DNA of 64,000 nucleotides from Stomorhina lunata. Taxonomy: Eukaryota > Arthropoda > Insecta > Diptera > Rhiniidae. Under the pieces are notes generated by a model. It had not been told where the DNA came from and did no database searches. It saw only the letters and a program-made list of their open reading frames with translations. The position numbers and the translations under genes were made by a program. The stretch is taken from contig OW121742.1 of NCBI GenBank assembly GCA_933228675.1, positions 104,646,901 through 104,710,900 of the forward strand. Reading direction: 5' to 3'. Each line of letters opens with the position of its first letter. Positions within the stretch are counted from its first letter, which is position 1. Of the stretch, positions 21,903 to 32,167 are shown piece by piece.

Positions 21903-22690
21903 AAACAGTCCATTAACATAATTAATTAAGTCCTTATTCCTCTAGCCAAACCTGTTGCATGTGCATTGTAACTTAAGTGCTTATGTTTGTCCATGTGTGA
22001 GTATGTGGTGGCCCTTTCTAAACATTTCTAATGATTAAAACAGCGATTACTGTTTATGTTACATTTGTTTGCTACAAATGTTTATTGTATTCGGTTATTA
22101 TTCTTTTGTTACATTGATGTTTTTATTGTTCAAATTTAATGTTCTCTTGTCTAAGTTTTTGTATTTACTTACACAAATAAACAACAAAAGGCTTTAGTTT
22201 TCTAGACAATTATTTTTTACTTCTATTTTTTACTTAAAATTTTTTTACTTCAAAATTTTTTTTGTTACTTCAAATCTCTTATGAAAACTGTTATTATTTG
22301 TTACATTATTCTAAAACTATTATTGTTTTTATACATCAACTCTAGTAGAGTTCTATGTCTATTTGTTATGTTGTTATAATGACAATAATAGTGTTGTTTA
22401 ATATTTCATTTTTTTTTTTGTAAATGAAGATTTAGTTGATTGTTTTTATTGTTATTGCTTTATGGTTATGTTTATACAAAATATTTTAGGAAAATGTATA
22501 TTAGGCGTGTTCACGAAATGAAGTTACAATGGTCACCCTCAGAAAATAGAGTCAGAAATTTTTGGACAAAACTTGAGTTGTTTGTGTCTGTAAAAAAACT
22601 GATAATGGATTGAATGTTTGTTATGTGTAATGTTTGTATGATCTGTGTCGGCCGTAAATAGGGTCACACGGCCCATTTTTCACAAAAAAA
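21903..22690. other. Intergenic stretch, nothing recognised
   Basis: AT-rich unique-looking sequence between arrays B and C; no open frame or RNA gene seen. Confidence 0.45.
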
Positions 22691-23055
22691 AACCCAAATT
22701 TTCGAAAAGCTCACTCTTCTCTATTCAAAAATATAAATTCAAATTTCAGAACCTGTTCTGTAATTTATATTTCTGAATTTCCAAAAATGGTCATAATACC
22801 TTGTTCAGTTTTAGAGATTTTTGCGAAAAATTACAATGTATTCTTAAAAAATTTTATAAATTTATGGCAAAAAGTGTATTCTTCTGTATTTCAAATTGTT
22901 TATTAAAATTTCAGAACTCATTCTGAAATTAGTATTTCTGAATTTCTTATATATTGGTCTATAGTGTTTCCAAAAATCATCCTTATACCTTGTTCAGTTT
23001 TAGAGATTTTTGAAAAAAATTTCAAAGTGGTGTTCAAAAATTAAGTTTATTGGCT
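22691..23055. repeat. ~195-bp direct repeat pair
   Basis: Two diverged copies containing ATACCTTGTTCAGTTTTAGA then GATTTTTG (22,796 and 22,985) and TTCTGAATTTC (about 22,771 and 22,935). The second copy also forms the left arm of the inverted repeat at 22,982-23,247. Confidence 0.65.
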
Positions 23056-23247
23056 TGACGTTGGGAAGACTTTTTATTAAAGAACTTTACTTTGGGAAGA
23101 CTTTTCTTTAGTTGACGTTAAAAAATTTTCACTATTAAAAAATTGGTTTAAGACTTTTGTCAAAAAAGTACAAAACAATAAACTTAATTTTTGAACACCA
23201 CTTTGAAATTTTTTTCAAAAATCTCTAAAACTAAACAAGATATAAGT
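22982..23247. repeat. ~70-bp inverted repeat with a satellite-containing loop
   Basis: 22,982-23,051 and 23,178-23,247 are reverse complements over about 70 bp with two or so mismatches (core CAAAGTGGTGTTCAAAAATT). The ~125-bp loop holds degenerate 31-bp satellite sequence (TTGACGTTGGGAAGACTTTT) in the orientation of array A, while the satellite outside the right arm has the opposite orientation. Confidence 0.85.
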
Positions 23248-25885
23248 CTTCCCAACGTCAACTTTTCTATAGAAAAATTTTTCTATAGAAAAGTCTACCC
23301 AATATCAACTTTTCTATATCAAAGTCTTCCCAACATCAACTTTTCTAGAGAAAAGTCTTCCCAACATCAACTTTTCTAGAGAAAAATTTTACTTTGGACA
23401 ACTTTTCTATAGACATGTCTTCCTTTGGTCAATTTTCTATAGGATTGTTTTCGTTTGATCAACTTTTCTATAAAAATGTCTTCCCTTGGTCAACTTTTCT
23501 ATAGAAATGTCTTCCTTTGTTAAACTTTTCTATAGAAATATTTTTCTTTGGTAAACTTTTCTATAGAAATGTCTTCCTTTGGACAACATTTCTATAAAAA
23601 TGTCTTCCTTTGGTCAACATATTAATAGAATTTTTTTCCCTTGGTCAGCGTTTCTATAGAAATGTCTTCCTTCGGTCAACTTTTGTAACTAATGTCCTCC
23701 TTAGGACAGCATTTTTATAGAAATATTTTCCATTGGTCAACTTTTCTATAGAAATGTCTACCTTCGGTCAACTTTTGTATAGAAATGGCGCTCTTTGGAC
23801 ATTTTTTTGTATAGAAATGTCTTCCTTTTGTCAACTTTTGTATAGAAATGTCTTTTTTTACTCAACTTTTGTATAGAAATGTCTTCAATTAGTCAACTGT
23901 CATCCTTTGGTAAAATTTTCTTTAGAAATGTCTTCCTTTGGTCAACTTTTCTATAGTAAAGTCTTCCTTTGGTAAACTTTTCTATAAGAATGTTTTCGTT
24001 TGATCAACATTTCTATTAAAATGTCTTATCTTGGTCAACTTTTCTATAGAAATTTCTTTCTTTGGTCAACTTTTCTAGTGAAATGTTTTCCTTTGGTCAA
24101 TTTTTCTATAGAAATGTCTTCCTTTGGTCAACTTTTCTTTAGAAATGTCTTTCTTTGGTCAACTTTTCTATAGAAATGTCGTCCTTGGGTAAACTTTTCT
24201 ATAGGAATGTTTTCGTTTGATCAACTTTTCTATAAAAATGTCTTATCTTGGTCAACTTTTCTATAGAAATTTCTTCCTTTGGTCAACTTTTCTAGTGAAA
24301 TGTTTTCCTTTGGTCAACTTTTCTATAGAAATGTCTTCGTTTGATCAACTTTTCTATAGAAATGTCTTCCTTTGGTCAACTTTTCTATAGAAATGTCTTC
24401 CTTTGGTCAACTTTTCTATAGAAATGTCTTCCTTTGGTCAACTTTTCTATAGAAATGTCTTCGTTTGATCAACTTTTCTATAGAAATGTCTTCCTTTGGT
24501 CAACTTTTCTATAGAAATGACTTCCTTTGGTCAACTTTTCTATAGAAATGTCATCCTTGGGTAAACTTTTCTATAGGAATGTTTTCGTTTGATCAACTTT
24601 TCTATAAAAATGTCTTCGTTTGATCAACTTTTCTATAGAAATGTCTTCCTTTGGTCAACTTTTCTATAGAAATGTCTTCCTTTGGTCAACTTTTCTATAG
24701 AAATGTCTTCCTTTGGTCAACTTTTCTATAGAAATGTCTTCGTTTGATCAACTTTTCTATAGAAATGTCTTCCTTTGGTCAACTTTTCTATAGAAATGAC
24801 TTCCTTTGGTCAACTTTTCTATAGAAATGTCATCCTTGGGTAAACTTTTCTATAGGAATGTTTTCGTTTGATCAACTTTTCTATAAAAATGTCTTCCTTT
24901 TGTCAACTTTTCTATATAAATGTCTTCCTTTGGTCAACTTTTCTATTGAAATGTTTTCCTTTGGTCAAGTTTTCTATAGAAATGTTTTCATTTGGTCAAT
25001 TTTTCTATAGAAATGTCTTCCTTTGGTCAACTTTTCTATAGAAATGTCTTCCTATGGTCAACTTTTCTTTAGAAATGTCTTTCTTTGGTCAACTTTTCTA
25101 TAGAAATGTCTTCCTTGGGTAAACTTTTCTATAGGAATGTTTTCGTTTGATCAACTTTTCTATAAAAATGTCTTCCTTTTGTCAACTTTTCTATGGAAAT
25201 GTCTTCCTTTAGTCAACTTTTCTAAAGAAATGTCTTCGTTTGATCAAGTTTTCTATAGAAATGTCTTCCTTTGGTCAACTTTTCTATAGAAATGTTTTTC
25301 TTTGGTCAACTTTTCTATAGAAATGTCTTCCATTGGTCAACTTTTCTATAGAAATGTCTTCGTTTGGTCAACTTTTCTATAGAAATGTCTTCCTTTGGTC
25401 AACTTTTCTATAGAAATGTCTTCCTTTGGTCAACTTTTCTATAGAAATGTCTTCCTTTGGTCAACTTTTCTATAGAAATGTCTTCCTTTGGTCAACTTTT
25501 CTATAGAAATGTCTTCCTTTGGTCATTTTTTCTATAGAAATGTCTTCCTTTGGTCAACTTTTCTTTAGAAATGTCTTCCTTTGGTCAACTTTTCTATAGA
25601 AATGTCTTCCTTTGGTCAACTTTTCTATGGAAATGTCTTCCTTTGGTCAACTTTTCTATAGAAATGTCTTCCTTTGGTCAACTTTTTTATAGAAATGTCT
25701 TCCTTTGTTCAACTTTTCCATAGAAATGTTTTCCTTCGATCAACTTTTGTAGAGAAATGTCTTTCTTTGGTCAACTTTTCTATAGAAATGTCTTCCTTTG
25801 GTCAACTTTTCTATAGAAATGTCTTTCTTTGGTCAACTTTTCTATAGAAATGTCTTCCTTTGGTCAACTTTTCTATAGAAATGTG
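23248..25885 (-). repeat. 31-bp CTATAG satellite, array C
   Basis: About 85 units, mostly TTTGGTCAACTTTTCTATAG then AAATGTCTTCC on the plus strand. From 24,180 to 25,150 there is a higher-order pattern: ATGACTTCC then TCATCCTTGGGTAAAC and TTTTCGTTTGATCAAC recur with a 279-bp step (24,518 and 24,797), which is nine 31-bp units. The 3' part (25,340-25,880) is very homogeneous. The open frame at 23,191-23,379 is a repeat product. Confidence 0.95.
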
Positions 25886-25899
25886 TTAATATATATATA

Positions 25900-25975
25900 A
25901 TTTAATATCGAAACGCTCTAATGAGCACTTACCCCAACATGCCCCTTCCATCTGTGGCAGAGAAGGGTATAAAAA
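25900..25975 (-). mobile_element. End fragment of a DINE-like element
   Basis: CCCCTTCCATCTGTGGCAGA then GAAGGGTATAAAAA resembles the terminal hairpin and tail of the DINE-1-like copies (compare 14,133-14,166). The rest of the element is missing. Short and degenerate. Confidence 0.45.
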
Positions 25976-27394
25976 TCGAATACATTCGGTCGAATATCAT
26001 CAATTATGATGGTGAAATCAAAGAAAATGATCATAACTACATTCTTTGGTGGTAGTCTGAACTATTTATTTTCCACAGAGTTCGTACCCTTCTAATATGC
26101 ACATGTTTACTTGTACGCATCTATGTTTTATGTATGTAATTTATGTACTTATTTACATATGTAAATATTTCTATTATTGTTGTTACTCACTTGGTTCATA
26201 GACATGAATAGTTTTCACTCGAGTGTAGTCTCTCGTGAATATTATTTTCTATTGTAAATAGTTTTGTTACTATTTGTTGCTATTGTTTTCAGTCATTTAC
26301 GTATTTACATAATTTTTACATTTGTGACAGGCAAACTTGTCATAATCATTCGTTTTAAGTTAAACTGTATAGATTTGTGATCGGTTGGGGACAAGTGGTT
26401 GGCTGGTTGGTTGGATCCAATATAGTTATAATTAAACAGGTATATGTATCGCATTCTTAGGAGGGGAAGGTATCCCTATAGTTTTTGTAAATACTATAAA
26501 AACTGACATATTTTCGCAATAATTTATAGTTTTCCTCAATAGTAGTAAAGATATTGTACAAATGATGGGTGAAATGTAATGCCAAATGTATCCACAGTAA
26601 TATTTTTATGAATTCAAAAGGGCTTACTTTGTATAGTTTTTTGATATCTTCGGAGCCTCCTTAGTGATTTCTCAAACTACCGGGCCCTTTTATTTTAATC
26701 ACACCAGTAAACTACTACTACTCTCTCATTTGAAACACCTTCATTTACATAAACACTATTTGTACAAATTTATGTAAATTATTCATTATTTACGATTTTT
26801 CATGTAAATCATTGAAGAGTTAACATTTAACTTTTTTTGTTGTACTTTTTTGTATAATTGTAAGCGGAATGATTTGTATTTCTGAGTAAAGTGCGTTCAA
26901 CAATTTATTCGTATATTTAAATAGTCATAATAATTTTAAACGGTTTATAAATTACACAAAAATGCTGCACTTTACATATTTGTTATGACATTTCAAATGA
27001 CTTTTATTATATGAGAATGTGGAATTTAAAATTATTTACTAGAGATTTTTATTTGAATATATTTTAAATGATTTAATCATGTTGGTTTAGTTTGAAAAGT
27101 GAAGATACAACTAAGTAACATTTTTTTTTAAAAAGGTTTATCAAAAATTTTGAGACATCAAACATTTAATTAAAAAGTTTTACTGTAGTGTATTGCACAA
27201 AGATTCCAATTTATTGCAATTATTTATTATTGTAATAAATAGTTTTTTTGAAAAAACCAAAAAACGTTGGTAGAGAAACCTTTCCTCGACGCTTTTCGAT
27301 GGTTGGTAAGGCCATCTCTTCAAGAGGATTATCCCTAAGTTTAGACAGAGCGAAAGCCGCACATTATGTCTTATTTGAGGAACAAAATAAAATA
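25976..27394. other. Intergenic stretch, nothing firm
   Basis: AT-rich unique sequence. A short GGTTGGCTGGTTGGTTGG run at about 26,397-26,414 may be a remnant of a DINE-type tract. Open frames at 27,180-27,362 and 27,248-27,565 overlap on opposite strands and show no motif. Confidence 0.45.
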
Positions 27395-27480
27395 AAAACC
27401 TTTATCTCAAAGGTTGGGTCCTATGGCATCACTCGGGATGATGGACCGATTTTAACAAATTTCAATATCAATCAACTGTT
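27395..27480 (-). mobile_element. Internal fragment of a DINE-like element
   Basis: GGATGATGGACCGATTTTAA followed by CAAATTTCAAT matches the interior of copy B (compare 13,870-13,894), just upstream of copy C and in the opposite orientation to it. A small relic. Confidence 0.45.
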
Positions 27481-27565
27481 TGTCTTAAACAAAGCATTAA
27501 ACTTGCGACCTTTACTTTTTCAAACCTTTACTTTTTCATTTGTTGCTTATAAGCAACATTTTTAA

Positions 27566-28306
27566 TTTTTATACCCTTCACCACCATAGGTGGAAAGGGT
27601 ATTATAAGTTTGTGCTGACGTATGTAACGCATAGAAATATTTGTTTTAGTATACCAATAGGCTTAGAATCACTTTCTGAGTCGATTTAGCTATGTCCGTC
27701 CGTCCGTCTGGCTGGCTGGACCACCATGTAAACCTTGTAAAGAAACAATTTGATGAAATTTAGCACAGATAATTTTTTTGATAATGTGACCATGGCTATT
27801 GAAATTCGTCAAAATCGGTCTATTATTTATGGTACCTCCCATAGGTCCCACTTCCCGGTATTGATATATTGGCCACAAATATCATGAAATTTAAAACAAA
27901 TATTGCTTATGTAAACCTAAATCACTGTACCAAATTTCGTTGAAATCGGTTCTCATTTGACCATAGCTCCCACACAAAATCTTCTATCAAAACGCACTAA
28001 ATGAGACCAAAATCACTAAAACGCTCGTAAATCTAAAGATAATGAGAGTTTTAAGTTTATTTTTTGCAAACATTGTTTTTGTAATTATCAATTTGACAAA
28101 TTTCGAGATAATCGGTCCACATTTGACCCCAGCTATCATAAAAGTCAAAATAACGGAAACAGCTTAAATATATAAGTTTTGAGAAAATGTTTGTATGATG
28201 GCAAAATTTAACCATTATTTGTCTATATACAGAAAAAATAACACCTTTGACCTTAATGGTGAAGGGTATCATATGGTCGGCCTTGCACTATAGCACTTTC
28301 TTACTT

Positions 28307-28340
<34 letters not shown>
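27566..28340 (+). mobile_element. DINE-1/mini-me-like element, copy C
   Basis: It starts ATACCCTTCACCACCATAGG at 27,571, has the GTCY tract GTCCGTCCGTCTGGCTGGCT at about 27,694-27,713, and ends GGTGAAGGGTATCATATGG then CTTTCTTACTTG. It is followed by a (TA)n tract at 28,309-28,338. A (TA)n and a (GTCY)n tract together are the described microsatellite pair of mini-me elements. Interior is shared with copies A and B with small deletions. Non-coding. Confidence 0.8.
28309..28338. repeat. (TA)n microsatellite at DINE end
   Basis: About 14-15 uninterrupted TA dinucleotides immediately after ACTTGTT, the end of copy C. Confidence 0.9.
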
Positions 28341-28524
28341 TTCCTTCAAAATCAAAAACATTTTTCTATTTATATAAAAATCTAAATTGCTTTAAAGCGG
28401 TCTTAGAAAATTTCCAAAACTTGTAATGGAATCCGACCCAGTTTTCTTTCATAGTAATTGTATTTTTCAGGAGTGGGCTGCTAGCCGAACGTCTCAACCC
28501 ATATTTTTATCGATTTAGTTCACT

Positions 28525-30080
28525 ACATTCTTCTTCTGTTATCCTTGACTCCCAGTGGAGCATATGGCCTTAACCAAGCATTTATATCGAACTAGATTGC
28601 GAGACGTTAGGCATACATCATTTCATGAATAGGTCGCTGCTTGTTACTCCACATCAATTGACCTTCACCACGTTCTAATAGGTGCATCAACATGATGGCC
28701 GCTTCCTTGTGGATTCCAACGAAGCGCTTGCCGAGCACTGTTGGTATTTGGCCTTCGAAGTGTGTGGCCTAACTATCGCCATTTCCGTTGACATACCTAT
28801 ATAGAAGCAGGGATTTGGTTTGTAGCGTTTAGTAGATCAAGCATTTGTCTGCAAAGGTTTGTAGGCACTTATCGATGGAATTTGGAGTTTCCAAGTTTCG
28901 CAACCGTAATACAAGATGGACTTGCCATTGGAGTTATATATTGTTGTTGTTGATATTTGCCGAGACTTCCAAATAGCTCGGAGAATGTCGAATACAGATT
29001 CAATATCCTCGTCGGCGCCACCTATTGTAGATACCAAACTACCAAGATCATTAAAGGTACCTACACATCCAATTACCTCATTATCCACATTGATGTGTGT
29101 CGACGGATTTGCGCCATAGCCTCCAGAAATAATCTTTGTTTAGGAAATAATGATTTCCAGTCCAGCTACCCAAAGTTCAAAAGTGATATCGTTAGTGTTT
29201 TCTTGAAGGTGACCTGAGTTTTGGATTAGAAGACATACTTCATCAGCGTATTCCAAGTCCTCTAGTTCTTTAAAGGGTGTCCATTAGATACCACGTCTAC
29301 CATTTAGTGCCGATCGCATTATATTGTCGATGACAAGTTTAGGTGACAAGATACATCCTTGTCTAACTCCAGTAGTTATTTTAAACGGATTATACAATTT
29401 ACCTTTATGTGCTACAAGACATTTAAAGCCCAATTAAGTTCAGAATTTTCGTCGGCATGTTACGATTTTCTTAAATTCTCCATAGATAGCTCCAATTGAC
29501 AATGTCGGGGGCCTTTATAAAGTTGATAAAAGCTAGATAAATGGGGGTAAGGAATTCATTACATTGCTTCAGTACTATTCTTACTGTGTTTGGTTAGATC
29601 AACACAAGATCGATTCTCTCGGAATCCAAACTGATATTCGCGGAGTGTAGCGAAAACTGCTTCGGACGTTCAATTCAAAATTACTCGTCTGAGTATTTTG
29701 CTCGGTATTGGAAGAAGTGTTATACCCCTGTAGTTCTTTCAGTCTTTGGAGTCACCCTTTTTTCCTATTAGTATACCTATATACATTCCAGTAGGTTGTT
29801 AGAGCTTCTTCTTTCCATATTTCACGCACAAATGGGTACCACAGTCTCGCCGATTCTTCAACATTACATAAAAGCATTTTCGCTGAGATATTGTCATTAC
29901 CCGGGGCCTTGTTGCGCTTAAGGCTTTTTATGGCATTCTTCACTTCTTGTATTGTTGATGTACTGTCTAAAATTCCATTACATAAACTGTCATGGTTGGT
30001 TTCATTATGCACTTCCGCACTTGAAGTGTTCCGTCCAGCGTATTAATTGTTCATCCGCGGTTGAAAGAAGTGTACCGCTA
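28525..30080 (-). pseudogene. Broken LINE reverse transcriptase (RTE-like)
   Basis: Read on the minus strand, frames can be pieced by motif. IKSLKRNKAPGNDNISAKML (about 29,870-29,935) is the RT region where most non-LTR elements have NKAPGxDxI. GVRQGCILSP lies at 29,341-29,370. The catalytic YADD appears as YADE at 29,239-29,250. A typical C-terminal region follows: DLGSLVSTIGGADEDIES, ILRAIWKSRQIS, then YNSNGKSILYYGCETWK (28,880-29,050). The frame ends with CSTGSQG-stop at 28,539-28,560, with a 3' end near 28,525. Frameshifts and stops separate the pieces, and one catalytic Asp is lost. The RTE-like assignment rests on the YGCETW and CSTGSQG ends. Inactive relic. Confidence 0.8.
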
Positions 30081-30087
30081 CTACTTA

Positions 30088-30148
30088 GGATGGGTCTGTT
30101 GGTGTAGGTAGGTGTGTGCCAAACCTACCTACACCAACAGACCCATCC
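30088..30148. repeat. Perfect 26-bp hairpin with 9-nt loop
   Basis: 30,088-30,113 and 30,123-30,148 are exact reverse complements (GGATGGGTCTGTTGGTGTAG and onward), separated by GTGTGCCAA. It lies in the LINE relic near the left side of the SINE-like sequence. It is far more GC-rich than the surrounding DNA. Confidence 0.95.
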
Positions 30149-30249
30149 TGATATATTGTACAGGGTCCTCATGTCCCCTTTACTTGCAGCTGACTCAGCT
30201 TGGCTCGCTTGTTCATCTATACACATTCTCTTGTCTCTTCTTGCAGACT

Positions 30250-30590
30250 TTTTTATTCCGTGTAAAGGTCACGGTGAATCGCGATATAGCAGGTTAGTCA
30301 TCCGCCAAGCATGCCAGAGGTCCCAAGTTCGATCCATGGCCAGACTCGCTGGAAAAAATAAACTTTCAAGAAAGCGGCTGTTCACCTCATAGCTCAGCTA
30401 GCCGCTGGTTAATGAGTATTAGGCTATGCAAAACTTCTCTAACTAATGCATTTGCCGTTCGGAGTCGGCGTTAAAACGTAGGTCTATTTTAATGAGTCTT
30501 AAACTAGAATCGGATGCAGATCATTGTCTGAGAGAAGTATCCCTTATTCCACGTGGAATATTGTCGGGAAAAATATATATGGGTACATTG
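30250..30590 (+). mobile_element. Candidate tRNA-derived SINE
   Basis: A pol III type internal promoter is visible: an A-box-like TAGCAGGTTAGTCATC (about 30,287-30,302) and a B-box-like GTTCGATCC (30,327-30,335) about 40 bp apart. A tRNA-unrelated body follows, with the small hairpin GCCGTTCGGAGTCGGC at about 30,452-30,467 and AAAACGTAGGTCT after it. It sits between the RT and endonuclease parts of the LINE relic, as an inserted element would. No cloverleaf acceptor stem could be paired, so it is not a tRNA gene. Borders are approximate. Confidence 0.6.
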
Positions 30591-31135
30591 TACTGATCAC
30601 TTCAACTTCCACATTTTCATTTCAAATTGTACTTGAACCAGATCCAAACTGAGCCAAACTTTCCTTTTATGGCCTTTGAATCCTAACGTTTGTTGACCAA
30701 CCTCATTGTACGTTTGAGTGACACACCTTGCGTCGTTGTTGTTAACAACATCTGGAAGCCGATTTCTTATGGAAGTAATAAAGGCATTTTGATGTCGTTC
30801 TGATTCCAATTTCCCAACATCAATTTTCGATCGGCTTTTGCCGTTTAAGACCTCAGAGCCGCTACTTTCAATCGAACTTTAGATATAACTAAATAATGGT
30901 CGCTGTTTATATCAGCTCCGCCCCTCGAGCGTATATCAAGTAAAGATGATCGCTACTTAGAGTTAATCAAAATATGATCAATTTGGTTCTTAGTAAGTTA
31001 TTTTATGGTGGAGCTTATGAGAAAAAATAGTGCCACCTACAACAAGTTTCCTTTCATAGCATAGTTCGATTAATATTTTCCCGTTGTCGTCACTTACTCC
31101 CACGCCGTGCTTACCAAACCGGTATTGTTTGAAAG
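30591..31135 (-). pseudogene. Broken LINE endonuclease (RTE-like) and linker
   Basis: Minus-strand translation of about 31,116 downward gives GKHGVGVSDDNGKILIELCY then ERKLVVGGTIFSHK, stopping after KITY; a different frame continues with NQIDHILINS and then a segment corresponding to the region around the family's terminal SDHxL. These are typical of the apurinic-endonuclease-like domain of RTE-type LINEs. The open piece at 30,597-30,809 belongs to the linker toward RT. At least two stops and a frameshift are present. It is upstream (in element sense) of the RT relic, split from it by the SINE-like sequence. Confidence 0.75.
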
Positions 31136-32167
31136 TACATACATTACATTAACGGCTGTAAACGTAACTCCGTAACGTAACGTAACACAGTTGAGATAAA
31201 GGATAAATATTTAAGATAAGTCTGGGCTTACCAAGTTAAGACCAATTAGAAATGTTGCTTAGTATTCAAGATCAACAACTTTCAAAATTTATTTAAAGGC
31301 AATAGCAATATTAAAGATATCAAAGATATAGAAAGCCCAATATAGGAAATAAAGGAAAGTGGTTAAAATTCAGTTAGTTTAATAACGATCGCTTTTAAAG
31401 AGACTTAATGAAATATAATCGCTAGTTTTCTTTGAAGATTAATTGTTTACTTGAAATCAACCATGAAATAAGCTCTTAAATTCAATTTTATTAACATTTC
31501 TGCTTAGAAAATATAATTAGACAACTTTAAGCTTTTTATAGCTTAAAGCTCTTTTAAACTTTCAAGTACTATTTATTTCTCCTCCAATTAACCACTGACT
31601 AAATCAAAGAAATATGTTTGTTCCCCATATTTTGCGTTTTACTTATGTTCAATTAACTTTTCACTTGTCTCATGGCAACAAATGGTGTCATCAATTATTT
31701 GCTGACAATTTGCACAAAAAAGAAACACAAAACGAAGACATGAAAAGAATTTTTGTCAAGATAGAAAAAAATTAACCCAGATTGTTTAAAATATAAAGCA
31801 AAATAAGCCGCCTTCACTTCTAGTCACTCAATTGTAGTTTAATGACAAGTAAGTGAATCTTAATTACAATTTATGCCAGTGTTTACGAGAAGTGATTTCA
31901 TAAATTTCATTTCAATTCATAGAAAACGGAAAATGGCTGAGGAATTAATCTCAATTACAATTAAATAAATAAGAAATAAAAAAAGGCGGCAAAATATTTA
32001 GTTTTAGAAAAATATTATCTAAAGAAAAAATCAGGAAATGGGCAATAAAAATTTATTTTTAATTTATTAAAAATATATTGAGCATTGAAAAGAAAATTTA
32101 TGACTTAAATTTTATGGAATAAAATAAATTGGAAATTCCGTTCAAGACAAATAATGGCCAACGTGGT
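31136..32167. other. Intergenic stretch, nothing recognised
   Basis: AT-rich unique sequence; a short CGTAA tandem (about 31,162-31,186) is the only structured piece. No open frame of note. Confidence 0.5.

Noticed and set aside
27248..27565. 105-residue open frame as a host gene
   Set aside because: Overlapped by an antisense frame, ends in a DINE-like fragment, no motif.
30255..30345. Functional tRNA gene
   Set aside because: A and B boxes are present, but I could not pair an acceptor or anticodon stem, and the sequence continues into a structured SINE-like body.
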